Of a DNA stretch of 7,845 nt, positions 1 to 7,579 are shown one piece after another. Every line of letters starts with the position of its first letter. Position 1 is the first letter of the stretch. The stretch is from NCBI GenBank assembly GCA_002501085.1, contig DLRL01000003.1, positions 1 through 7,845 on the forward strand. The letters are read 5' to 3'. Below the pieces are notes generated by a model that saw only the letters and a program-made list of their open reading frames with translations, searched no databases and was not told where the DNA came from. Source of the stretch: Gemmatimonadales bacterium UBA7889. Lineage in GTDB: Bacteria > Gemmatimonadota > Gemmatimonadetes > Longimicrobiales > Gaopeijiaceae. The translations under genes and the position numbers were made by a program.

Positions 1-215
1 TAAGACTCTTATGTCCATGTGCTGGTTGTGTAGATGAGATGAGTGGGGTGCGGACTTTGGTCCCGGAATCTGTCGACATGGGTATTTATCCAACTGCTAT
101 ACACTATGTAGGGCAGTACGCTTTACAGTTTATTTGGAGTGATGGGCACTCGACGGGGCTCTACACGTTTGAGTACCTAAGAGAGATATGGGATGCGGAC
201 TCTGGATCGCTATAG
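1..215 (+). CDS. DUF971 domain protein (GBBH-like N-terminal zinc domain), C-terminal part only
   Basis: Only the last 70 codons are present: the frame is open from position 3 to the TAG at 213-215, and the start lies left of the window. The fragment begins R-L-L-C-P-C-A-G-C, then has T-L-V-P-E-S-V, V-G-Q-Y-A-L and W-S-D-G-H-S-T-G-L-Y-T-F-E-Y-L-R. That order is the signature of DUF971, the small domain also found at the N-terminus of gamma-butyrobetaine hydroxylase. In that family three Cys (CxCxxC) and the His of the D-G-H motif bind zinc; here they are C4, C6, C9 and H49 of the fragment, all present. The domain ends soon after the motif and the protein then stops, so this is a stand-alone DUF971 protein or one with the domain at its C-terminus (it also occurs attached to Mrp/ApbC-type ATPases), not a full hydroxylase. 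Its biochemical role is unknown. It converges on the minus-strand gene, 23 bases away. Confidence 0.85.
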   Translation, partial: RLLCPCAGCVDEMSGVRTLVPESVDMGIYPTAIHYVGQYALQFIWSDGHSTGLYTFEYLREIWDADSGSL

Positions 216-238
216 AATTATCGTCCGAGGGTTCCACA

Positions 239-1012
239 CTATTTCGTCCAGAGTACAATCACTCCACAGAATGAGCTTCCTGAGATTCCGTATTCGAGTG
301 GGATCTCGGCTGGACGGCGATAAATCTCAACTCCACTTAACTGATGGAAAGGGATGATATCTGAAAGAGCCAAGCCCGTCGCACTGCTCTCGGTTCGTAC
401 ACCATCTATGTAGAGCATGGGGTCGCACAATTGTCCACCGATGCCTCGAAGGGCGACTCGATCAGCACCAAACCCAGTACCCGATACCTGCACCCCTGCG
501 ATGTTCCTGAAAAGATCTTCAGTCCTGAACGCTGATGATTCTTCAATCATATTGGGTGTAATGAAGTGGCCGAGTCCACGATTGAAACGTGCTACGAACC
601 CATTCCGTACGAGCGAGTGCTGTGTGATTGGGCGATTGAATTCCACGACGAGATCTTCAATCGGGAGCGCAAACGGCTGCATCCTGTATTCAAGTGTCAT
701 TTCTGCGCCTGGTCCCAGCTCGAATACTCCTGCAGCCATGGCACCATATCCAAGTGCATCCGCGAGCACGAGGAAGTCACCCGGTTCGGAAGATGTGAGC
801 TCAAAGCCCCCGGCGTCATTTGTATAGGTCACGTCAATCGTATCGCCACCCTGACCCACGAGTACCATCTCTCCCAGCTGGATTCTTCGATCGGTCCCAT
901 TCTCCATCAGTATCCCTCTGATGGTCTGTGCACTCGTTGCATCCGCGAGCGAAAGAGAAAAAATCGCCAGGATGCCGAGTCCCTTCAGGTAACGAAATGT
1001 TTTCGAAGTCAT
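239..1012 (-). CDS. Secreted carboxypeptidase-regulatory-like plus TonB plug-like protein, no beta-barrel
   Basis: This is a complete 257-residue protein. Residues 1-29 look like a Sec signal peptide: a basic start (K4, R7, K10), a hydrophobic core at about 11-22, and likely cleavage near A-T-S-A-Q. Residues 30-112 resemble a carboxypeptidase regulatory-like domain (I-R-G-I-L near the start, T-N-D-A-G-G-F-E-L at 64-72, L-E-Y-R-M-Q-P at its end). Residues about 135-256 resemble a TonB-dependent receptor plug: R-T-E-D-L-F-R-N-I-A-G-V-Q-V, then V-A-L-R-G, P-M-L-Y-I-D-G-V-R and S-G-V-E-I-Y. A real TonB-dependent receptor would continue for several hundred residues of barrel, but this one stops after C-G-V-I-V-L-W-T-K. 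C196 and C249 flank the plug core and could form a disulfide. The frame has no defect and the ending looks like a natural domain end, so I do not read it as a truncated receptor. The ATG at 1012 is chosen because it places the signal peptide correctly; I see no strong Shine-Dalgarno. The function is unknown, probably a periplasmic or outer-membrane accessory protein. Confidence 0.75.
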   Translation of the reverse strand: MTSKTFRYLKGLGILAIFSLSLADATSAQTIRGILMENGTDRRIQLGEMVLVGQGGDTIDVTYTNDAGGFELTSSEPGDFLVLADALGYGAMAAGVFELGPGAEMTLEYRMQPFALPIEDLVVEFNRPITQHSLVRNGFVARFNRGLGHFITPNMIEESSAFRTEDLFRNIAGVQVSGTGFGADRVALRGIGGQLCDPMLYIDGVRTESSATGLALSDIIPFHQLSGVEIYRRPAEIPLEYGISGSSFCGVIVLWTK

Positions 1013-1169
1013 AGCAGATCTGGGATTGGGCTCATTATCTAATCATCCTCCGGTTTCTTACTCCGGTAGAATAAACCTAACGTGTTCCCGCGGCGTTCCC
1101 ATACAGAAAGACATGGGATACGATGAAAACGTTAAAGGCATCCTACCACCAGAAAAAATAGTGACTGCA
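1013..1169. promoter_or_regulatory. Divergent intergenic region with a heptamer direct repeat and weak promoter-like elements
   Basis: These 157 bases separate the start of the minus-strand plug protein from the chosen start of the plus-strand peptidase, so they should hold promoters for both. The heptamer CTCCGGT occurs at 1048-1054 and again at 1061-1067, 13 bases apart start to start. A plus-strand -10-like TAGAAT lies at 1067-1072 and a minus-strand GATAAT at 1039-1034, about 22 bases from the plug gene's ATG. Neither has a convincing -35 hexamer at the usual spacing, so the promoter positions are tentative. If the peptidase actually starts at 1113 (see that entry), the non-coding part is shorter. 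Confidence 0.3.
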
Positions 1170-3203
1170 ATGACACATTCGAGTTTAGGAGTCTTAGGTT
1201 TCCTCGTGCTGGCCCTAACCGGTCCAGTTGACGCCCAGGACAAGCGCCCAATCCAGACCAAAGATATGTTCGACATGCGTTCGGTCGGAGCACCGGTCGT
1301 GAGTCCAGATGGTGCTTGGATCGCGTATACTGTGGGCAGAACGTCGCTTGAGGATGAACGCTCATACAATCGAATCTACATGTCACCGGCTGAGGGTGGG
1401 GATGCCGTCGGGTTAACTGTGGAAGGCAAGTCCGCAGGCTCTCCAGAGTGGAGTCCGGACGGTCGTTACTTCACCTTCACCGCATCCCGTGATGAGGGTG
1501 AAAACCAAGTTTGGGCACTAGACCGTAGGGGTGGCGAAGGCTTTCCGCTCACCGACATCGAACAAGGAATTTCTGGGTATCGGTGGTCCCCCGATGGTAC
1601 ACGCCTCCTCCTGACGATCCGGGATGCAGAAGAAAAGAATGAAGACAAAAAGGAGAATGCCCCTCCCGAGCCATGGGTAATTGATCGACTTCAGTTCAAG
1701 CGTGACAATCTAGGATACCTGACGGGAGACCGGAGGACGCACCTCTACGTGTTCGAGCTTGGTTCCAGAGAACTCCGCCAGCTGACGACCGGTGATTGGG
1801 ACGAATCACTGGGTGTCTGGAGCCCTGACGGCACCCTAATCGCTTTCGCTTCGAATCGCACAGATGATCCGGATGGAAACGAAAACTCAGACATCTGGAT
1901 TGTCGCTTCTGACTTGGAGGAGCCAACCACCAACCCGAGGCGCGTGACCGAGAATGAAGGCTCTGACCGTTCTCCTGCTTGGAGTCCTGACGGAAAGTCG
2001 CTTGCCTATACCACCGGTATTCGACCCGACCTCATCTGGTATGCCACGACCCATCTAGCCGTCATTTCTGCAGACGGTGGGGAGCCACACCTACTCACAA
2101 CCGATTTGGACAGGAATGTGAACCAGCCGCGTTTTTCTGAGGATGGTGACTGGATTTGGTTCCGACTTGAGGATTCAGGAGAAAATCACGTCGCTCGGAT
2201 CCGTCCGAGTGGCGAGGATCTCGAACGACCGATTTCGGGCCCCTTCTCGGCGGGTGTGTTCGACTGGGCTGGGGGAACATTTGCAGTGTCCGTCAGTTAC
2301 CTCGACCAACCTGGAGAGATCTATCGAGTGACGGGGGCAGAGCACGGATCGGGTGAACTAAGTCGAGTAACCGGACACAATGACGACTTCCTGTCCAAGG
2401 TGCTCATCGCCGAGACTCGGAATATCCAGTTTCATTCAGCCGACGGTACTGAGGTCGAAGGCTTCGTGACCTTCCCACCGGACTTCGTGGAGGGTCAGCG
2501 TTATCCAACGCTGCTACGAATCCACGGCGGACCGGTCTCTCAGTTCAACCACAGCTTTCAGTTCGAGTCACAGTTGTTCGCCTCGAATGGATACGTTGTT
2601 GTCCGCACGAATCCACGCGGTTCCTCGGGCTACGGGCAGGACTTTTCAGCAGCGCTCTGGGCGGACTGGGGTAATCCAGATTTCCAAGACGTAATGGCTG
2701 GCGTTGATTACGCGATTGAGCAGGGATGGTCAGATCCAGACCGCCTCGGTGTAGGGGGGTGGTCGTATGGCGGGATCCTCACGAACTACGTGATCACTCA
2801 AACCAACCGGTTCCAGGGCGCCATCACTGGGGCGAGCGAAGTCCTTTACATCGCGAACTACGGACACGACCACTACCAGCGACAATGGGAAGCGGAGCTC
2901 GGCTTGCCATGGGAGGGGGATAACCGCGAGAACTGGGAGCGTATAAGCCCGTTCAACCGGGTAGAACATATCGAGACGCCTACGCTGATCATGGGTGGTG
3001 AACAGGATTGGAATGTCCCGATCCTTAACTCTGAACAACTGTACCAGGCGCTCCGGCGACGCGGGATCGAGACCCAACTGATTGTTTATCCTGACCAGGG
3101 CCATGGGATTCGGGTTCCAACCTACCAAGTCGATCGGTACGAACGGTATCTCGGTTGGTATAATGATCATGTTCGCAGCGCGAATAGGCCCATCAGTGAG
3201 TAA
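1170..3203 (+). CDS. Exported S9 family peptidase (prolyl oligopeptidase / acylaminoacyl-peptidase type)
   Basis: From the ATG at 1170 this is a 677-residue serine peptidase, a normal length for the S9 family. The N-terminus has a hydrophobic stretch (L-G-V-L-G-F-L-V-L-A-L) and likely cleavage around P-V-D-A-Q, so it is probably periplasmic. A beta-propeller follows, with W-S-P-D-G-type repeats at residues about 43, 93, 138, 216, 271 and 321 and a weaker seventh near 364; seven blades is the usual S9 count. The C-terminal alpha/beta-hydrolase domain (about 410-677) has H-G-G-P (452-455) and the nucleophile motif G-G-W-S-Y-G-G with Ser532. The likely triad is completed by Asp613 (G-E-Q-D-W-N-V-P) and His645 (D-Q-G-H-G-I). 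The family cleaves short peptides, often after Pro or releasing acylated or dipeptide units; the exact specificity is not readable. The start is uncertain: the frame is open back to 1026, with in-frame ATG at 1113 (after an AGAAAG) and GTG at 1161. The 1170 start puts the signal core near the N-terminus but lacks a basic n-region. The serine hydrolase follows within 36 bases. Confidence 0.92.
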   Translation: MTHSSLGVLGFLVLALTGPVDAQDKRPIQTKDMFDMRSVGAPVVSPDGAWIAYTVGRTSLEDERSYNRIYMSPAEGGDAVGLTVEGKSAGSPEWSPDGRYFTFTASRDEGENQVWALDRRGGEGFPLTDIEQGISGYRWSPDGTRLLLTIRDAEEKNEDKKENAPPEPWVIDRLQFKRDNLGYLTGDRRTHLYVFELGSRELRQLTTGDWDESLGVWSPDGTLIAFASNRTDDPDGNENSDIWIVASDLEEPTTNPRRVTENEGSDRSPAWSPDGKSLAYTTGIRPDLIWYATTHLAVISADGGEPHLLTTDLDRNVNQPRFSEDGDWIWFRLEDSGENHVARIRPSGEDLERPISGPFSAGVFDWAGGTFAVSVSYLDQPGEIYRVTGAEHGSGELSRVTGHNDDFLSKVLIAETRNIQFHSADGTEVEGFVTFPPDFVEGQRYPTLLRIHGGPVSQFNHSFQFESQLFASNGYVVVRTNPRGSSGYGQDFSAALWADWGNPDFQDVMAGVDYAIEQGWSDPDRLGVGGWSYGGILTNYVITQTNRFQGAITGASEVLYIANYGHDHYQRQWEAELGLPWEGDNRENWERISPFNRVEHIETPTLIMGGEQDWNVPILNSEQLYQALRRRGIETQLIVYPDQGHGIRVPTYQVDRYERYLGWYNDHVRSANRPISE

Positions 3204-3239
3204 GTATCTTTGACTACAGATTCTTCCTGGTGGCACTCC

Positions 3240-4742
3240 ATGAAACCACACGTTCTTCTTCAGTTGGTGGGGCTGGTCGTTGTCTCCAGCTTCGCTTGTG
3301 GGGATGTCGGAAGTGTTGATTTGCAGAGTGCCTCTCTTGACTCTTCTGCCGGCCCTCCGACGTATCTGACCCTAACTGGACCCGCAAAACGTTTTTGTTC
3401 GGCGATTTGGGTTTCGGAGCGAGTACGTGAGGAGGCATTGTACAACAGCGTCCTTTGGACTGATCATCAGGTTAGTGATTACGAGAGTGGGCGACTCGCC
3501 TTCAACGTGGACGAGGAGCGCCGAATCGTGACCGCTTCGTACGAAGGTGTCCAGGCTCGGGCACGTCATTTTGGCGACCAAGGATGCGTTCTACTTTCGG
3601 ACCATTCTGATGGAATTTTCTTCACTCCTCGGGCGGTCACCAGCGTGCTTCCTGACGCTGCCTCTACGGCTTGGCCAATGGGTGACGTGCTCCCAAACGA
3701 ACCACTGCCGGATGATGTGAATGCCGAACTTCTCGCCGAGGCGGCCCGAGTTTTTTTCGCTAACCCGGAAGACAATCGAGCTGCCTTCCTTGTGGTGCAC
3801 CGGGGACAGATCGTGTCCGAAGATTATGGGTCCGGCGCGCACCGTGACATGCAACTTGAGAGCTGGTCGATGGGGAAGAGCCTGACCGCTACCCTGATAG
3901 GTCGCTTGATTCAATTGGGTTTGTTGGAGCTATGGCAACCGGCTCCCGTGCCCGCATGGCAGAATTCTGATGGTGACTCGCGAGCAGACATTCGAATTGC
4001 CGATCTTCTTCGTATGTCGAGTGGCCTCCGTTTCAGTAATTCTGGCGCCAGTCCTGAACAGATGTCCCGTTCCTTCGTGCCAGGTCAGGTGGATCATCGG
4101 CTAGGGTATGTGGCACCCATTGATGCCTTTGCATTCACGATAAGCCGGGACGCAGAGTTCCCACCCAACACTGTAGGCCGGTACCGTAACTCAGATCCAT
4201 GGACGCTCGGCTACATCGTCCGTCAGACCGTAGAGCATGAACTAGGTGAGGAGTACCTAACCTGGCCGCAGCGCTCCCTCTTCGATGAGATTGGAATTCG
4301 CCGGTTCACGCTAGAGACTGACCCCTACAGCAACTTTCTTCTTACCGGCTACAACTTCGGAACGGCTCGGAACTGGGCGCGTATCGGGCTCCTCTACCTC
4401 CAACGAGGTGTCTGGAACGGAACGCGCTTGCTGTCTGAGGAGTTCGTGGAATTCGTGAGTACCCCAGCTCCCGCGTGGGAAGACCCATATTATGGTGGGC
4501 TCTTCTGGCTTAACACCGCGGATGAGTCCGGCCGAGGCGGACGAATTCCTAGCCTTCCAGCGGACACATACAACGCCTCCGGAGCCGGAGACCAACGCAC
4601 CTATATCATCCCTTCGCGTGATTTGGTAATCGTAGTACAAAGCCATCGTTCGCCAGCGGCACACGCGAGGGACCGGCGGGATCGAGAGTACGAGGCACTC
4701 GGTCTCGTGGTCAAAGCTGTAGATGCAGGATGGAACTGGTAG
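3240..4742 (+). CDS. Exported serine hydrolase, class C beta-lactamase / NylB-like family, probable lipoprotein
   Basis: From the ATG at 3240 this is a 500-residue protein. Residues 1-19 form a signal peptide (K2, then a hydrophobic run V-L-L-Q-L-V-G-L-V-V-V) ending S-S-F-A-C-G-D. C20 suits lipidation, although S-F-A-C is a loose lipobox. Residues about 48-150 are an N-terminal region with C53 (R-F-C-S-A-I-W-V-S) and C116 (D-Q-G-C-V-L-L), a possible disulfide pair. The catalytic domain has S-M-G-K (Ser210, Lys213), Y-R-N (Tyr315-Asn317), D-L-L-R-M-S-S-G-L (255-263) and, where lactamases have K-T-G, the sequence A-S-G-A-G-D-Q (446-452). This set matches the esterase / 6-aminohexanoate-dimer-hydrolase branch more than a true beta-lactamase, so resistance should not be assumed. 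The substrate is unknown, probably small amides, esters or peptides. An in-frame TTG at 3210 would add ten residues before the signal peptide and is less likely. The gene starts 36 bases after the peptidase stop, consistent with one operon. Confidence 0.88.
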   Translation: MKPHVLLQLVGLVVVSSFACGDVGSVDLQSASLDSSAGPPTYLTLTGPAKRFCSAIWVSERVREEALYNSVLWTDHQVSDYESGRLAFNVDEERRIVTASYEGVQARARHFGDQGCVLLSDHSDGIFFTPRAVTSVLPDAASTAWPMGDVLPNEPLPDDVNAELLAEAARVFFANPEDNRAAFLVVHRGQIVSEDYGSGAHRDMQLESWSMGKSLTATLIGRLIQLGLLELWQPAPVPAWQNSDGDSRADIRIADLLRMSSGLRFSNSGASPEQMSRSFVPGQVDHRLGYVAPIDAFAFTISRDAEFPPNTVGRYRNSDPWTLGYIVRQTVEHELGEEYLTWPQRSLFDEIGIRRFTLETDPYSNFLLTGYNFGTARNWARIGLLYLQRGVWNGTRLLSEEFVEFVSTPAPAWEDPYYGGLFWLNTADESGRGGRIPSLPADTYNASGAGDQRTYIIPSRDLVIVVQSHRSPAAHARDRRDREYEALGLVVKAVDAGWNW

Positions 4743-4840
4743 TGAGGCTAGGGAGCACTGAGTAAGTAGACTGACTATGAGAACCTTGAATCCTCTTGGA
4801 ATCACTCGCGGTTTGAGAGTTTGGGTTACATCTTGGGCGC

Positions 4841-7507
4841 ATGTTTGATTCCGTTACCCGCCTAAACACAGCCCTCGAAGGTCGCTACCGCATTGAGTCG
4901 GAACTCGGTGAGGGTGGTATGGCGATGGTATACCTTGCTGATGACCTCAAGCATGAGCGTAAGGTCGCACTAAAGGTGCTTAAGCCTGAACTTGCGGCGG
5001 TCGTCGGAGCTGAGCGATTTCTAGCGGAAATTAAAACGACAGCAAGCCTCCAGCACCCACACATCTTGCCCCTGTACGATTCAGGCGAGGCTGACTCCTT
5101 CCTTTTCTACGTGATGCCATATGTAGAGGGGGAAACCCTGCGAGAGCGGCTCGACCGTGAGGGAGAATTGCCAATACAGCAGGCAGTGCGAATTCTGAGA
5201 GATCTGGTAGACGCACTGGGATATGCTCACAGTCACGAAGTTGTGCACCGTGATGTGAAGCCGGGAAACATTATGCTTTCGGGAAGGCACGCGAGCGTAA
5301 TGGACTTTGGTGTGGCTAAGGCGGTTGGTGAATCAAGAAGTCCCGGTCATGAAACCACGGTGGGTGTCGCGCTGGGGACTCCCGCGTATATGGCACCCGA
5401 ACAGGCGGCAGCTGAGCCTAATGTCGATCAGCGAGCTGATATCTATGCTGTTGGTGTAGTTGGATACGAGATTTTAACTGGACACCCACCATTTTCTGCA
5501 CGCACCACCACCGGGATCCTGGCGGCGCATGTGACACAGGCACCTGTGCCAATCGGAGAACGCCGTCCGACAGTGCCTGAACGACTCGCAGCAGCAATCA
5601 TGCGGTGCCTTGAAAAAAGAGCCTCGGACCGGTGGCAGTCAGGAAGCGAATTGCTCGGTGTCCTAGAGGAGACTCTTGCGTCTAGTATTAGCATGACTCC
5701 GATCTCAACCCCTGCGACCTCTCGGTCTCGAGTCGCTCGGCGCCGGGCTCCTATCTTAGCTGGGGTAGGGGTGGTTGCAATTACTACACTCGTAGCTTGG
5801 GCTACAGGCTTGCTAAGCGTTAATAACTCGCCCACCTCGATCCAGATCGAAAGCTCTCAACCACTTACTACTGCCGCAGAAATGGAGATTCATCCTGCGG
5901 TATCACCGGATGGCCGCTTTGTCGTCTATGCGGCCGGTACATCCGCGGGCATGCGCCTATATTTGCGGACGGTGGATGGTGGACGGACAATTCCACTAAC
6001 AGATGACTCGACAGCCGTGGAGGAACACCCACGTTGGTCCGCGGATGGTAATCGAATTCTCTTTCTTTCCGGAGGGAGTGCGATGACTGTCTCAGCACTG
6101 GGTGGCACCGTTACGAGGGCGGCTGGTCCTGGAGCCGAAAGTTCTGTGACCGCGGCGACATGGTCTCCTGATGGGAATGAAATCGCTGTGGCGCGTGGCA
6201 CGTCACTGGCGGTTATTCCTCTCGATGGCGGTGTCGAACGTGCTGTTACTGAGCATCCATCCGAGCTCACCAGTTGTGTATGGTCTCCGGTGTCGGCATA
6301 CGTCGTGTGCGTGGGGGGCAACGCCGGTTATTCCTCACCGGGTTCTCTATTTGGAAATCTTGCTCCAAGCGCGATCGTGTCCATCAATATGGGTGACGGA
6401 ACTACTCGTGAGATTGTGCCACCGGTGGCGATGAATCAGAGCCCAGTGTGGTCTGCGGACGGAGGCACATTGTTCTTCGTATCTGATCGAGACGGTACAC
6501 CGGACATCTATAGCCTGAGCGTCGATAAAAACACTGAACCGGTAGGGGAGCCAGAACGGATCACGACCGGTAGTAACGTTCACTCCTTCAGTGTCACGGC
6601 AGACACACGCCGGATGGCTTATTCTGTCTACACAGCTGAGGCGAATATCTGGTCTCTCCCTATTCCAGTAGACGGTGCTGTAGGATTGGCCGGAGCGATA
6701 CAACTCACATTTGGCCGCCAGATTGTGGAATCAGTCCGTCCGTCTCCCGATGGCTTATGGCTGGTCTATGACTCGGATGTCTCGGGTAACTCCGATATAT
6801 GGAGACTACCATTAGCTGGAGGTGCACCGGAGCAGCTTACCAACGATTCCCGATTTGAGTTTAGTCCGGACATGTCACCCGACGGCAGAGAAATCGCATA
6901 CCATGCCTTCCAAGATGGGTCCCGGGAAATCTTCGTTAAGGAACTCGAAAGCGGGATGGTGACACAGCTCACCTCAGGTTCGGAGTATTCGGAGGTTGCC
7001 CCTCGATGGTCTCCAGATGGATCAAGTCTCGTATACGGAAACTATATAGGGGGGGACGTCCCTTTGGTCGGTGGCTGGATTATTCAGCGTGACTCAAGTG
7101 GCACCTGGGGTGAGTCGGAAGTTCTCACAACGGGTCCCCGCCTAAACAACTGGTCTGCAGACGGAAGATATATGAGTTCGGTAGGCGCCTCGGTGATTTT
7201 CGACGTCCAAAACCGGGAGATACGGGCTTTACGTACTGAGGTAGAAGGGGAAGTTCCGGGTCAGGCATACTGGAGTCAGGATCAAAGTACCCTTTACTTC
7301 AAGACGAGCTACTCAGGAGGAGCTGTGGAGATCTGTAGCATATCTGTGAGTACTGGTGAAGAGCGTACTCTCGTGCGATTCGATGACCCGAGACGAGTAT
7401 CTTTGCGGGGAGATTTCTCAGGAGATGACAACAGGTTCTATTTCACGCTTGACGATCGCTGGAGCGATGTGTGGTTGGCAGAGATGACTCCCACGGATGG
7501 GAATTGA
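4841..7507 (+). CDS. Transmembrane Ser/Thr protein kinase (PknB-like) with PD40 beta-propeller ectodomain
   Basis: This is a complete 888-residue receptor-like kinase. The kinase domain spans about 16-275: glycine loop G-E-G-G-M-A-M-V-Y (23-31, with Ala28 at the third glycine position), Lys45 in V-A-L-K, Glu63 as the probable helix-C glutamate, H-R-D-V-K-P-G-N (136-143, Asp138 catalytic), D-F-G (155-157), A-P-E (185-187) and Arg264. All key residues are present, so it should be active. Thr172/Thr173 sit where PknB-type kinases autophosphorylate. A Ser/Thr-rich then basic linker (about 280-302) leads to one membrane helix at about 304-326. The rest is outside the cytoplasm by prediction and consists of W-S-x-D-G repeats near 354, 399, 441, 480, 537, 586, 635, 679, 722, 771, 811 and 859. 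About twelve repeats would make two six-bladed TolB-like propellers. An in-frame TGA at 4814-4816 and no other ATG before 4841 fix the start, although the Shine-Dalgarno is poor. It follows the hydrolase by 98 bases with no terminator between. The ectodomain ligand and the phosphorylation targets are unknown. Confidence 0.93.
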   Translation: MFDSVTRLNTALEGRYRIESELGEGGMAMVYLADDLKHERKVALKVLKPELAAVVGAERFLAEIKTTASLQHPHILPLYDSGEADSFLFYVMPYVEGETLRERLDREGELPIQQAVRILRDLVDALGYAHSHEVVHRDVKPGNIMLSGRHASVMDFGVAKAVGESRSPGHETTVGVALGTPAYMAPEQAAAEPNVDQRADIYAVGVVGYEILTGHPPFSARTTTGILAAHVTQAPVPIGERRPTVPERLAAAIMRCLEKRASDRWQSGSELLGVLEETLASSISMTPISTPATSRSRVARRRAPILAGVGVVAITTLVAWATGLLSVNNSPTSIQIESSQPLTTAAEMEIHPAVSPDGRFVVYAAGTSAGMRLYLRTVDGGRTIPLTDDSTAVEEHPRWSADGNRILFLSGGSAMTVSALGGTVTRAAGPGAESSVTAATWSPDGNEIAVARGTSLAVIPLDGGVERAVTEHPSELTSCVWSPVSAYVVCVGGNAGYSSPGSLFGNLAPSAIVSINMGDGTTREIVPPVAMNQSPVWSADGGTLFFVSDRDGTPDIYSLSVDKNTEPVGEPERITTGSNVHSFSVTADTRRMAYSVYTAEANIWSLPIPVDGAVGLAGAIQLTFGRQIVESVRPSPDGLWLVYDSDVSGNSDIWRLPLAGGAPEQLTNDSRFEFSPDMSPDGREIAYHAFQDGSREIFVKELESGMVTQLTSGSEYSEVAPRWSPDGSSLVYGNYIGGDVPLVGGWIIQRDSSGTWGESEVLTTGPRLNNWSADGRYMSSVGASVIFDVQNREIRALRTEVEGEVPGQAYWSQDQSTLYFKTSYSGGAVEICSISVSTGEERTLVRFDDPRRVSLRGDFSGDDNRFYFTLDDRWSDVWLAEMTPTDGN

Positions 7508-7579
7508 ACTATCTCCTGATTCTTCCCCTGGGACACCGCCTTCCAGAAGCCTCTGAAATGACTAGCTTTCCACCGACTT

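Noticed and set aside
417..1042. Two plus-strand open frames (417-827 and 566-1042) opposite the plug protein
   Set aside because: They are antisense to a gene with a signal peptide and recognisable domains, and their translations are low-complexity or unrecognisable.
2730..3251. Minus-strand open frame of 173 codons
   Set aside because: It is antisense to the catalytic end of the S9 peptidase with its complete Ser-Asp-His triad, and no domain is visible in it.
4311..4805. Minus-strand open frame of 164 codons with a hydrophobic, signal-like start
   Set aside because: It lies almost wholly antisense to the catalytic domain of the serine hydrolase, which has clear family motifs. The rest of its sequence shows no recognisable domain.
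4777..4848. Possible 23-codon small gene (ATG at 4777) in the gap before the kinase
   Set aside because: It is short, has no good ribosome binding site and overlaps the kinase start. A leader peptide cannot be excluded, but nothing supports one.
7539..7554. Possible hairpin CAGA/TCTG between the kinase stop and the tRNA as a terminator
   Set aside because: Only four to five pairs and no T-run follow, so it is too weak to call.
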